From assembly GCF_000003855.2 (NCBI RefSeq), contig NW_003101666.1, forward strand, positions 1,349,956-1,413,955: a stretch of DNA of 64,000 nt, written 5' to 3'. The DNA is from Blastomyces gilchristii SLH14081. Its lineage: Eukaryota > Ascomycota > Eurotiomycetes > Onygenales > Ajellomycetaceae. Below, piece after piece: positions 12,568-24,898 of the stretch. The position numbers and the translations under genes are program-made. Within the stretch, counting starts at the first letter, position 1; the number at the start of each line of letters is the position of its first letter. The notes under the pieces were generated by a model. It saw only the letters and a program-made list of their open reading frames with translations. It searched no databases and had not been told where the DNA came from.

Positions 12568-13780
12568 ATGTCTAATGATAATATGAGAGAACTCTCAAAC
12601 GCGAGCATAGAAGTGATATCACAGTGGCTCTGAGCAATGTTGAAATTACAATAATAATAAATAGCTGATATGCATGCAACTCAATAACATCAATATGAAG
12701 AGATTCAACAATTATCATAACAAGAAACTCATGCAATTTCAACATCTACAGAATCAAATATAAAAGTGCTGAAAGAACGCTTAGATGCTTCTGCATATTT
12801 TAATGCTTTCAATCTCACTCTCTACTCATTATGAAGAATGGAAATGCTTATAAAACTGAGTGTAGATGAAGATGTCATTGATTTATTAACTAATCAAGAT
12901 TGATATATCAATGAACAATTAAAGAATTGCATGAAATAGAAGTTTCACTCATGAATGAAAGCATGTGAATCAGCATTGCAAACATCTGATAATATTATCA
13001 AATATCTCAATGTTCTGTTCTGAGACACTGTCATGTATTAGAAAGTATTAGATTGATTACAGAGTATCTGACAGAGAAACACTTCTCTTATAACATTTAT
13101 TTCTAACTTTGACATCAAGATTCTAGAAGCAGGTGATCAATCTTGAGAGAATTAAATGAAGATTAGTATACTCAAGAAGACATTAACTTTTGAACTCTTA
13201 CAGGTTCTTGTAAGTGTAGATAAAGACCAGACTTATAAAGATTTCTGCATACAGCTTCAGATATTGAATAACTGTCTTATCAAGCTCAAGAGTATACAGA
13301 ATAGTAACAGAAGACATTATATCTCAGCAACTCATACACCTGTATTAAAGAGAAGTAACAGCAATGATGCAGATGTTATGAACTGAATAGACTCAAATGT
13401 CTATATATAAGCAAGAGTTTTCACTGTTCAAACAGACTTCTGAGTTTCTGAGATCACTTCTGAAGAAGTCACTGATTGATGTCAATATAAAGTATGCATT
13501 AACTGTAACTAATTAGAACATATTACTTTCAACTACTAATTAATCTATGTGTCTTCACACTCAAGAGAAAGACTGGCATCTTCTTAATTGAGAGAAAGAT
13601 CAGTGTCTTCTTATTTGAAGAATAAATCAGCACCTGTCTGCATCAATCACATTGCAGTGAAGAAAGATTTGAAAGATAACTATGAGAATACTCTGATGAA
13701 ACAGGGAAAAGATTAGCTTCTATTCAAATTTACAAACAGAAGCTTGAAGAGGTTGAACAATAATAATTTAAAGAGAAAAT
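12568..13780 (+). pseudogene. Gypsy-2 gag with zinc knuckle, broken
   Basis: From ATG 12568 the frame reads as a capsid-type protein with scattered stops. A 76-codon stretch stays open at 13156-13386. A C-x2-C-x4-H-x4-C knuckle (CINC...EHITFN, last Cys decayed) lies near 13495-13540. In life this would be the particle protein of the retroelement. Confidence 0.7.
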
Positions 13781-14099
13781 GACAATGAATGTGATTCTTG
13801 TATCTACTGTGATTGATAACATGTATAATATGAAAGCTATGATAGACAGTGATCTATGTTACTATGTAATGATAAAATCTTCAGTTATAAGATGTTACAA
13901 TCTTCAGTATATCCTCTTATCAAAACTCTGACTTCTTACAGAATTTAATAATTCAAAAGACATTTGCATCTGTTACATAGTAAAACTAAATATAGATGTG
14001 AGAGAATATTAATGTGAAGATGTCTATGCATATGAAGTTGATAATCTTGATTATAATCTTATATTAGAACTTATCTGACTATCTGAACAAGGCATCTTA

Positions 14100-14907
14100 T
14101 TGAATACTTGAAATAGAAGCTTGATATTCTCTAATAATGACAGAATTCATGAAGATAACATTTACAAGATCATGAATCTGACACAGATCTCTGCTAATAC
14201 ATATGAAATGCTCTGAAAAAGAAGTTGCTGATAGTGAAACTATATAACAATCTATTCTGTCAGTCTGACTGATATTAAAAAGGCTCTAGAAAAGTTATTC
14301 TGTATTATAATAACAGATTCTCATATAAAACTCTCTCAATAATATCATGAATATCTAGATGTCTTCTGATAAGATAATATTATGAATATACTCTTCTTAT
14401 AAGATTCTGAAGTGAATCACAGTATCAAGTTAGAGAAAAAGAATGATAAGAATCTCAAATCATTATAAGACTCTCTTTATAACATGTTCTGAGATGAACT
14501 TCTTCTTCTTTGAAAGACACTCAATAATCTGTTGAATAAAGAATTCATATATATTAGTAACTCTTCTGCTGCAGCCTCTATTCTCTTTACAAAGAAATCA
14601 GATGAAGAACTCTGATTCTGTATAAATTATTGAGAATTGAACAGATTAATAAAGAAAGACTGTTATTCTTTATCTCATATTTATGAAACTCTAGCTCACA
14701 TTGAACAAGCTTAATAATTTACAAAGTTAGATATCATCACTGTATTTCATAAGATCTGTATTACTGAAGAAGATAAGTAACTTACAGTATTTCAAATATA
14801 ATATAATCTCTTTAAATGAGTAGTCACACTCTTTGAACTGATTAATACTCTCAGTACATTTCAGAAGTATATTAACTGAGCACTTCAAGACTTTCTTGAT
14901 GAATTTG
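14100..14907 (+). pseudogene. Gypsy-2 pol, N-terminal part up to RT palm
   Basis: The reverse transcriptase fingers and palm are readable, including a CINY.ELN-like block near 14620 and KLDIIT near 14725. The frame is cut at ATTTG (14903-14907) by Gypsy-3. It resumes after 22442, where the catalytic YLDD follows at once. Stops are common. Confidence 0.75.
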
Positions 14908-15165
14908 TGTAAGAAATCCCGCTCCTCGCGGATTCTTTACCTCTATTTCTATCTCTCACGTAATCAATAGGGTTAGCGGCCCTTGGCTACACACAACTAT
15001 ATAGACTGAAGTTTGTGAATACTATTCATAACTCAGCTTGAATACTACTATACATTTAATCTCTACATTTTATCTTTCTACTGTGAATACTTCTAGTAGT
15101 TAACAGTATATATCATGTCAAGCTGCAAACACCTGAATAATCACCTGTGAGCACTTATTCTTACA
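14908..15165 (+). repeat. Gypsy-3 5' LTR (258 bp)
   Basis: It starts TGTAAGAAATCCCGC and ends ATTCTTACA. It keeps CG-containing patches that are TG or CA in the 3' LTR. Its length is identical to the partner. Confidence 0.95.
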
Positions 15166-15277
15166 TTTCAAGCTCAGTCAGTCAGCAATCACTTATCATA
15201 ACTGAAAGAACTAGAAACTTATATACTTCAATCCCTGCAAATTCTACTGCAGACATTTAGAAGCAGTTATCTGAATC

Positions 15278-16400
15278 ATGAACAATTCTTATAAAAAAAG
15301 TCTCAGAGAACTTATTAATTACTTACAGATCATCATTCTCTGCATCTGTGACAGAGAAACTCTTCAAACTCATGAATAAATCAATCTCAGTGAAGAACAT
15401 TCTTGAGCATCTTCTACAGAATTAAGCTATTTTTCTACAAGAAATGCTTACTGTCTATAAACATTCTTGAACTGAGTCTCTAGACATGATCTTCAGAGAT
15501 ATCTGTGAACTGAAAAGAAACTTTCTTAAGCTGTGATTACTTAAGATCACTTATCAAACCACAATCTATAAAAGCTTTTATAAGTTTGTATTTGAAATTG
15601 ACTTACAAGTCTGACTGTGTGACATGAAAGATGAAGAAGCTGTCATCTATATAATGACAGACCTCTACTATACTGAAGTCAAGAACTGGCTGAATTATCT
15701 AAAGAATGATCATGAGAGATTCTACTGATCTGTTCTCAAGACCTATTTAGAGAATAAGTGAAGAGACTTTATAAGCTGAACAGAGAACATCTGAGCTATA
15801 ATCATCAATATTAGAAAAAGAGATAAGAAATCTGATGAAGACTACTCATAATACTTCATGAAATTATGACACAAATTGAGATCTGTGAAAACAGAGCCCT
15901 GAAACAAGACCTGAATAATGATATTTATAAAGAAGCTGAATAAAGATATGTAGAACAAGCTCATTGAGTAAGACTCTCAGTTCTTGACTCTGAAGAAACT
16001 GATGACTCTCATTCACTGCTTGCAGATCACTGTGAGAGTCACTGACTGACTCTGTGAGAGTCAGAACAACAGAGAACAGATTTATCAGAAAAAGATAATA
16101 AGATATAGAGAGATTTATATCTGACTGCTGAGTAAAGAGAGAGAGCTTTACAAGCTTCTGTGAATAGAGTGTATAATAGAGAGACTAAGAAAAAGAAACT
16201 CTACTTTATCTATTCTAAATCAGAACATCTCTGCATAAACTGTCTGAATAAATCAAAATAGAAATTTGAGAAGTCATGAACAGAGTCAGTAACAGTCTTC
16301 TTAAGAGTCTTGAAGCTGATATCTGAATCTGTTACTTCTCTGATGAAAATACTTACTTACAGAGAGAGATTATACTTTGATACTGCTGCTCTGTAAGTAT
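15278..16400 (+). pseudogene. Gypsy-3 gag, broken
   Basis: The region downstream of the 5' LTR holds a capsid-like protein. The clearest stretch (about 15570-15790) reads as a helical capsid with aromatic motifs and only Trp-type TGA breaks. A Cys-rich remnant lies near 16200-16250. The start is not certain because the frame seen at ATG 15278 differs from that of the capsid stretch. Confidence 0.6.
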
Positions 16401-16799
16401 AAAAAGCATTAATAAACTCAGAATCTCAGGTCACTGTAGTGTCTCTAAAGCTTGTGAAGTGAATAAGCTGAATGATGAAAACTGGAAATCTGCTCTTATA
16501 ATAAGCAGAGTATGAGAACTCAGATCTGAGAGCTGAGAGACTTATAAGAGTTATCTTTGAATTACAAGATCTCTTCAGAATCTGAAGAAGATTTACAGAA
16601 ACTGTAATTATTATAAACATCACAGATAACATATACTTAAGACTTATATAACTTTAAAGACATAATCTGCATATAGCTGTCTGTAAGTCAGGTTTATACT
16701 TCTGATCAGTGTTGACAGATTCACTTATGAAGATAGAAGCAGTTGATGCTGTAGAGTTGATTAGAGAAGACAAGCTTATCTATATAATGACTTTGTGAA

Positions 16800-19700
16800 T
16801 ATCTGAGGACTTTGCAGTCATGAAAATGAAGCTTTAGATACTAGAGAAATATCAAGATCTTGTAAAGATATTCAGCTCAGTAAAGACAGCTGAGCTTTCT
16901 TCTCACTGTGAGAAGAATCTGATAATAGATTTAATAGAAGAGTAGAAACTCTTCTAAGAATTAATCTATAAGGTCTTTTATTATGAGACAGAGATCTTAC
17001 AGATCTATGTGAAGAAGAATCTGAAGAATGACTTTATCTGATCTTCACAGATCTCTGTGAGAGTCTCTGTAATATTCATGAAGAAGAAGAATAAAGATCT
17101 CAGATTATATATAGACTACTGTGATCTGAACTTCAAGATAATAAAGAGTCACTATTCTCTGTCTCTGATTAAGAATATAATCAACTGTCTCATGAGAGCT
17201 GTCATATTCATACAGCTGAATGTGATTAATATATATATATGACTGTGAATACAGTCTGAAGATGAATGAAAGACTGTCTTTAGAACTGCACTGAAATTGT
17301 TTAAATATTTAGTAGTATCTTTTAATCTGACTAATACTTCTATGATATTTCAGTCTTTCATTAATAAAACACTTCATACATATCTGAATGTCTTCATGAT
17401 AATATATCTGAATGATGTGATAATATACTCTGTGAAGAAGAAAGAACATACTGAGCATGTACAAAGTGTGTTAAAGATCTTAGATGAGACAGAACTATAT
17501 ATTAAGCTTGTAAAGTACAACTTTAGTATCTATTGAATTAATTTTCTAGAATATATAATTACTGCAGATGATATTCAGATGAAATCTTTACAGATTGAGA
17601 CTATTCTATCATGACTGAAGTTAACTAGTATTTATGAGATTCAGATCTTTCTGAGCTTTGTGAATTTCTATAGATGATTTATCTTTGCATTTGTAAGAAT
17701 CTTCTTGACTCTTATAGATATACTGAAGAATGAAAATAAGAAGAAGTTATTCTGTGAATGAAGAATGAAAAGATTATTGAGAAGAAAGAACTGTAAGAAC
17801 TTTCTTATCTCAGAAGCTTACAGAGTCTTTACAAGATTAAAATAGATATTTATAAATACAGTGATGCTATTCCACTTTAATCTCTTATTCTTAATCATAT
17901 TGAAGACAGATGTCTTCTTCTTTATAATTTCAGAAATAGTCTTACAACTACAGTTAAATGAGAACTGAGTTTTAGTGATCTTTTTCTTATAAAAGATGTA
18001 ATCTGTGAAGATCAACTATAATATTCATGATCAGAAGCTTCTTGTAATTAGACTGATCATGTGACCGTGTCTGGGACCAGGACCAGATTTTTTGATAGTC
18101 TCATTACCAATTCGACTGATCTCATTACACGGTTTTAACATTAGATAGTAGTCTCATACTGTTTCAGTGAGACTTACTGTCTACTCTTGTCACATTTTTC
18201 AAATGAGACCATGATTTCCACTTCTCAATTTAAATTATTTTTATTGCTTTAAATGACTTTAAATCTCATTTGAGTGTTACCAAAAAGTGTTACTTTTTAA
18301 AAAATTAAAAATAGTCTAAAAAAAACCTTAAAATGTCTAAAAATAGTAACTTTATGCCAAGAATGGGACTAAATGGAACCAAATGAGACCACTTTCTCAT
18401 TTTTTTCAAGTCATGATTTCATTTTAAGATTTGATATATAGTCACTTTACATGTTTTTTTGATAGCCAGTCCCAGCGGGATTCACGCCAAGAAATGTATG
18501 AGACCAGACCAAATGAGATCAAATGTGAAATTCATGGTCCCGGCGGCCAGTCTACTTGTAATAGTGAAATCCTTCTATCACTGATATCACTACTTTGAGA
18601 ACCTTACTACAGTGATTACTGTTAGAACTGATCACAACAGCTTACAACAGTTTATTTCAATCAAGAAACTCTCACAGTGATCGATTCACTGAGCTCAGAG
18701 ACTGAGTAAGTTCTGATTCAAGATAGAATATATCAAGAGAACTAAGAACTCAGTGAATAAACTGTCTCACAGATCAGACTATGTTAAGAAGGCCAGGGCA
18801 ACAGATACAGAGAGACTAGAGAAGACAGAAAAGCTTTATAAGATGCTTAAACTGAGTGTTATGAAGAGATTGACTGAAGAGTCTCTCAATTCTCTGTGAG
18901 AGAAGAGAAAGAAGAGAGAAAAGAAGTCTGTACAACTACTCTCTATAACACTGAGAGTCAACACTCTGAGAATCTTCATAAGAATTCTTGAAGAGAGTAT
19001 CTATAATCTGAAGAGTTTGCAGACTTTGAGAAGTACTGTGAAAGACCTGATATAAGAGAAAACAGAGTATAAGTCTTTATAAGATCTTCTATTCAGATTA
19101 TCTGAACTGCAACTGAAGAATGAATATACTCAGTATATTTAAAAACTGCTTACAGCAGGAATCAATCCTGCAGAAATAAAGAATTGAAGAGACTTAAATA
19201 ATCTCTTATGAAGAGAGAGCTGAATTTATATATCTGTAAATAAGTTTCTATGCATAGAACTTATTAAAAGATATCATGACTCTTCTCTAGTGAGTCATTT
19301 TACAGACACTAGAACTCATGAGTTGCTTATAAGAAAATACTTCTGACTGAAGATATGAGAACTTGTGAAGAAGATAGTGAATTCTTGTGCTATTTATCAG
19401 GATTTGTGAGTAGTGTGATTCAGACTATATAAAGAACTTACTTCTCTATTCATTCTGCAGGAATCTTGAGAACAGCTAGAAATGAATACTCTTATAAGTC
19501 TCTCTGAAAGCAAGAACATATATAATGTCTGCTTTGACAGTGTGCTGATGATAGTAAATCACTTTATCAAGATAGCACACTTTATACTCATCTGTAAGAA
19601 CTTAAAGTTAAAGAATTTAACTTATATCTTTATTCACAATGTGATCTGATTGCATGAATTATCTATGAATATTGTCTCAGACAGAGAATCAATCTTTGTA

Positions 19701-20560
19701 GAAGAGTTCTGATCTGATCTGATGACTATACTGAAGATCTCACAAGATCTAAGCATGACTTTTTATCAACAGATAGATAATCAGACAGAACATCTGATAA
19801 GTATATTAAAACAGTGTCTGTGATACTTTATCAATTACAATCAGAATGACTGAATATATTGATTATCACTCACAGAGGTTGTGTACAATAACTCAAAGCA
19901 TGTCATCACAGATAAAACTCTCTTTGAGATGCTTACTGAGACTCATCTGTGAATAATCTTGATGAATTCACAAGAGTACACTATAGAGTGTGATGATGCC
20001 TGTGAACAGACTGAGAGAATTCAGAAGATCTGAGAGAAAGCCTGTGAATTCTTGAGAAAGACTCAAGAGTATCAGAAGAGATACTATAACTTCAAGCATA
20101 TTATAAAGAGTTTTAAGAAAGATAATAGAGTCTGACTGAGTCTAGAAAATATTATTATATAAAGATCTAGTAAGAAGCTGAATCTCTTACAGACAGAGTC
20201 TTGTAAAATTATGAAGAAAGTTAGCTTACAGTTCTACAGATTGAAACTGCTATCTGAGTTATAAATATACAATGTTTTTCATATCTCTTTACTCTACAAA
20301 TATAAGAAATTCTTAGAAGAGAATTCTGTGACTCATTACTCTGTTCATGAAGTACTAGAGAGTGAAAGAGAATATCAGATTAAAGAGATTGTTAACTCAG
20401 AGAAGTGAGATTATAAGCTCTGATTCAAGATTCAGTGATAAGAGTATTCTGACAAGATGAATAAGTTCACTTGAGAATTATCTGAGCAGATAAGATATCT
20501 GCAGAAGCTGAGATATGACTTTTATACTGTGAATTCTGATAAGTCAGAATAATGCAGTCT
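16800..20560 (+). pseudogene. Gypsy-3 pol (RT, RNase H, integrase, chromodomain), broken
   Basis: RT is open in two islands: 17057-17242 (LRLYIDYCDLNF block) and 17297-17536, where YLNDV replaces the catalytic YLDD, so even the active site is changed. RNase H is interrupted at 18049-18554 by a hAT-like element. Integrase blocks lie near 19480-19990 (FDSVLMIV and NHFIK, then VSDRE). A chromodomain-like segment (EYQIKEIVNSE, then YS-KMNKFT) lies near 20360-20490. Many TGA codons stand at expected Trp positions. Confidence 0.78.
18049..18554 (+). mobile_element. hAT-like non-autonomous DNA element (506 bp) in Gypsy-3
   Basis: The ends are imperfect inverted repeats: TAGACTGATCATGTGACC on the left, and GGGACC...CAGTCTA on the right, with TAGACTGG as its complement. 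The 8-bp duplication CTTGTAAT lies on both sides (18041-18048 and 18555-18562). An 8-bp duplication with TAG..CTA ends is typical of hAT. No transposase is encoded, so it is a MITE-like derivative. Both tips keep CC, GG and CG while the middle is AT-rich. Removing it restores the RNase H reading of Gypsy-3 apart from one base. Confidence 0.85.
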
Positions 20561-22179
20561 TTGCTAAGAACCTGATTGTGATAAAGATATTAACACTGTC
20601 ATTTACAAACTCTAGTCTACAAGATAATAAGTTTCTACTGGAATGAACAGTCTGCAGTGTATGCAAAGAGAAGAAGAAATCATACTCTCATTAAAGTTAA
20701 AAAATAAGAAAATAAAAACAGAGCTGTGAACACAATTTAGAGGCCAACAAAGAAAAAATAAAGGAAACTCACACTCACATTCTCAACATCTGCAACACTC
20801 ATCTCTCTCACAACTATCAATTTCCCCCTTCAAAGAAGCAGAGAGCATCATGTCCGCGGTACAGACAATTATTGCATTTGGCATCATGACATTCACATTG
20901 CCTTGATTACCCGGATTTTGCGGGTACTCAGAGACTCATCTCTCATTGATAATGAGATTGTGAAAATGCACTGCAGTGTGAGAATCATTGATAGAGAACC
21001 TAGACATATTTGCATATACCTGGTCAGAGATTGTGTAGACAGAAGAGAGGTGATTGTAGGCCTGTGAGACTGCAGAAGACACTGACAACACTGAGAGCTT
21101 CATAAGAACTATCAGCTAGAGTCTGTAAGAAATTACTTACAGAGAGACTTACAGCAAAGAACAGAACTGCACTGCTTGAAGTCAGAGACTGGTCTGAGAA
21201 AGGTATGAAGTTGACTGCTGACTCAAAGATCAGATGCAGCAGTGAAGCTGAAAGAGATGAAGATACTGTTGTAAGTGATAATATTTCTGCTTCATCAGCT
21301 GATAAAAAGTGATTAGAGAAGTTGTGAGAATGCTCATGAGAAGCTTGATAACAGTCAGACATTATTTATAAAGATATTGAAATTGAAAAAATTTTTATTC
21401 TTAAGAAGTTCTTGAATTAATATATGAATATTGTCAGAAATACTCTCTCTCTGTCATCTGAGTGAAAACACTTTGTGAATGAATAAGAATACTCACAGTT
21501 TGTGAGAATGAGAGCTGTTATAGAAAAAGAAAAAAGAAGATGAGATTTTATGAACAGATCTGAGATATTTATACTACTCTAGAGAGATTTGCTTACACTG
21601 TGAGTGATTCTGTGAAACAGTCAGATCACTCTAGTAAATAAAGAGTGATTGTGAATTACAGATCTGAATCTTTCTATATGACTATAAAGAGTGATTACAG
21701 ACTGTAGATATCTTAATTCTACAATTTTACAGAGTTGATGAAAGAATGAAAAATTTCTCATAATTCTACAGTGTTAAAGAACAATGATTTGTGAGAATGA
21801 GTAAAAGATTAACTTGTAAATACTTCTCTTTGATGAGAATAATCTCACAGAGAGTGATTCATCTGTGAGATGAATCTATGTGATAATCACACAAGAATCT
21901 TGTGAAAATGATTGAGAGTCAACTGAAACTCTTCTGTATGAAAGATATAAGATAAATCTGTGTGATAGTCAGAGAAGAATCTGTAGATTACAAAGAATCT
22001 TATGAAATAAGAAACTGAGTGACAGACTCTTTTCTCTTTATAATAACAAGGAATTTTTCCTCACTGAGATTTTTATAGATATGAAGAGTTTTTAGTGAGT
22101 ATTACTGCAGTGCTGAGCTGATTCTATGAAGTCACTCAGTGAAAGGCTTCACAGATGAAGTCTTAGAGAGAAGAGAGTA
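20561..22179. other. Long 3' region of Gypsy-3 between chromodomain and LTR
   Basis: About 1.6 kb without sense coding. It contains a GC-normal patch at about 20745-20930 that escaped the mutation seen around it. It also holds the antisense frame at 21362-21024 and a purine tract (AGAGAGAAGAGAG) just before the 3' LTR. Most elements of this type have only a short gap here. Confidence 0.6.
20820..21362 (-). pseudogene. Antisense ORF in the 3' region of Gypsy-3, with Cys cluster
   Basis: A frame of 112 codons runs from ATG 21362 to TGA 21024 on the strand opposite to pol. It is rich in Ser, Leu and Ala and has no hit I can name. In the same frame, 483 bases from the start, lies C-x2-C-x4-H-x3-C (KCNNCLYRGHDALCFF, about 20879-20832), but several stops separate the two parts. 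A GT..CAG interval at about 21018-20970 could be a small intron, though splicing it leads into a different open frame (MPNAIIVCTAD). Codon bias from the mutation pattern can favour Ser-rich frames, so chance is possible for the N-terminal part. Confidence 0.4.
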
Positions 22180-22437
22180 TGTAAGAAATCTCACTTCTTG
22201 CAGATTCTTTATCTTCATTTCTATCTCTTATGTAACTAATAGAGTTAGTAGCCCTTGACTACACATAACTATATAGACTGAAGTTTGTGAATACTATTTA
22301 CAACTCAGCTTGAATGCTATTATACATTTGATCTCTACATTTTATCTTTCTACTGTGAATACTTCTAGTAGTTAATAGTACATATCATGCCAAGCTGCAA
22401 ACACCTGAATAATCGTCTGTGAGTACTTATTCTTACA
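22180..22437 (+). repeat. Gypsy-3 3' LTR (258 bp)
   Basis: It starts TGTAAGAAATCTCAC and ends ATTCTTACA. Compared with the 5' LTR it has CG changed to CA or TG and CC/GG changed to TC/GA at many sites. Confidence 0.95.
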
Positions 22438-22442
22438 ATTTG

Positions 22443-24898
22443 TATCTGTCTATCTAGATGACATTCTCATTTTCACTGATAAATTCAGAAAGAAATATTA
22501 AGAGCATGTGTAAAGAGTATTACAACAACTATAAGAAGCAGAACTATTAATTAATATTGATAAGTGTGATTTTGAAGTCAAGAGTACTAAATACTTAGAT
22601 TTTATTATAGAAGCTGATAAGAGAATCTGAATGAATTCTGAGAAGATCTCTGCTATTCTTGAATGAGAAGTCTCATACACTGTAAAAGATGTATAAAGCT
22701 TCATTGAATTTACTAACTTCTATCAGTGATTTATATAAAACTTCTCAGATATTATAAGATCACTTACAGAACTTACTAAGAAAGACTCAGTATTTTAATA
22801 ATCAGTAGACACTGAAGCTGCATTTACACAGATAAAGAAGATATTTATTAATACCTCTCTACTAATAACATTCAATTCTGATCATAAGACAGTTATTGAA
22901 GCTGATTTCTCTGACTATATAATAGAAGAAGTGATATTGTAATATAATAATGAAGATATTCTATAATTATGTGTCTTCATGTTTAAGAAACTGAGTTCTG
23001 CTGAATGCAATTATGAGATCTATAATAAGAAACTTCTTACAATTATATACTATTTAGAAGAATGAGACTCTGAACTCTGAAGTATCTCTGAATTTAAGAT
23101 AATCACAGATTATAAGAATCTCAAATACTTTATAACTATCTATAAACTTACTGAATAACAGATGTGATGATCTGAGTTTCTAAGCTACTTTCATTTTACA
23201 ATATACTACTATTCTAGCAGTCAGAACTTGATAGCAGATGCTCTCTCATAATAAGAGTAAGATATATCATTCAATGTAATAGATACTCACTGAATGAACT
23301 GAGAGCATCAGCTCTTGAATCTGAAGATACTAGTTGATTAAGATGAAACAGCTCACAGCACTATACATACTTCTCTGATTAGAACTGTCACTGATATCTT
23401 AACTTCTTCTGAATCTACATTAAATAAGCTATGACATATAGCAGCTTAAACTGATGAACTTCTTCAAGCACTCACTGAAGCAGTATAATAAGAAGCATCT
23501 CAATTTCTCTCAGAATTATGTGTAAGAACTGACATCTCAGAATATTCAATCAATGATAATAATACTCTATGATTCTGTGAATGACACTGAGTCTTTCACT
23601 CTGAACTCTTATACACCTGAATAATGTAAGAGATGCATGATTCATATATGACTGATTATTCAGATTATGAATAACTGTATAGAATACTCTTCTGAGTGTT
23701 CTATTAATCTGAGATATTAAATAGTATCAGATGCTTTGTCTGAAACTGCAACTGCTGTTCTTTCATTATCTTATAAAAGAATCATAGAAAAGATCTACTA
23801 AAACTGCTTAATATTTCTAATAGAATCTGATAAGATATAGTAATTAACTTTGCTATTAATCTGTCTGAGAGTAAGAGTTATAGAAATATTCTGATCATTA
23901 TTGACTGACTAAGTAAAGATATAATATTGAAATTCTGTGATAAGATGAATACTGAACAAGTTGCTGAAGCCTTCTTATAGAGTTCATTCTATCAGATATA
24001 TAAGTTACTGAGATCAATAGTATCAGATCAGAGTTATCAATTTATAAGTACTCTCTGAATAAGAATCTGTCAAGTTCTCAAGATTATATACTGTCTGTCA
24101 ACTATCTATCACTCTGAGATTGATAATGCATTAGAATGAACAATTCAGACTGTAAAAAACTATCTCTGTAAGTTCTGTAACTACTTATAAGATAATTAAT
24201 ATGATCTGCTTCTACACACAGAGATCACTATTAATGAATAAGATGCTGTTTTAACAGATATAAGCCTGTTCTTTCTTACATACAGTTATCACATGAAGAT
24301 GTTAAATCTTCTAGAGATTACACAGTTCACACTGAATCTCTACAGTCTGATTCAAATCACTGATAATATAGTAATGAAGCTCTGAGATGTCTGTGACTGA
24401 GTAGAGATCTTCATGATAACTTTGAAACAAGATTAAGAGAATTAAATCAATGTTCACTGAGACTCTGCTGAACAATATAAGGTAGAAGACTTGATGTGAT
24501 TGAATCTTAAGAATATACAGATTATACATTCATCTCATACACTGAATTACTGTTATATTAAGTATAAAGTGATAGAAGTTCTTGATAGTCATAACTACTG
24601 TCTTAACACATCATCAGAGATTCATGATATCTTTCATACAAGCTTACTCTACTATGTTATCACTAATCTGTTCTCTTCTCAACTGACTTCTGACTGACAG
24701 CTGCCAGACATCATAGAAGAAGATAAGAAGCTTGAGTGAGAGATTGAGAATATTCTCAATGAGAGACTCTGCAGCTGTGGCCAGCAATATCTCATGAAAT
24801 GAGTCAGTTATAATCAATCAATCTGAACTCTGAGTTCTGTGTTATCTGAAACAGCAGTTCTTGACTGATGAGAACTGCTTCTGAAAAGAGGGGACTAA
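22443..24898 (+). pseudogene. Gypsy-2 pol, C-terminal part (YLDD, RNase H, integrase, chromodomain)
   Basis: The reading resumes with VYLDDILIF right after the Gypsy-3 target duplication. RNase H follows (ITDYKNLKYF near 23110), then an integrase core (IIDWLSK-like near 23895, VSDQ near 24020) and a chromodomain (EIENILNER...QYLMK, 24745-24800). The stop TAA at 24896-24898 directly abuts the 3' LTR and overlaps the end of the polypurine tract region. Stops are mostly TGA at Trp codons. Confidence 0.8.

Larger units (their letters stand above)
14908..22437 (+). mobile_element. Gypsy-3: chromodomain Ty3/Gypsy element inside the RT gene of Gypsy-2
   Basis: Two 258-bp LTRs (14908-15165 and 22180-22437) bound it, with the 5-bp duplication ATTTG on each side (14903-14907 and 22438-22442). 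It contains gag, RT, RNase H, integrase and a chromodomain, then an unusually long (about 1.6 kb) 3' region with an antisense frame. A hAT-like element interrupts its RNase H. The pyrimidine/purine skew and near lack of CC, GG and CG show strong mutation; the left LTR is less changed than the right. Confidence 0.95.

Noticed and set aside
18041..18562. Tc1/mariner element (TA duplication)
   Set aside because: The flanks show an exact 8-bp duplication, which fits hAT rather than the TA of mariner.
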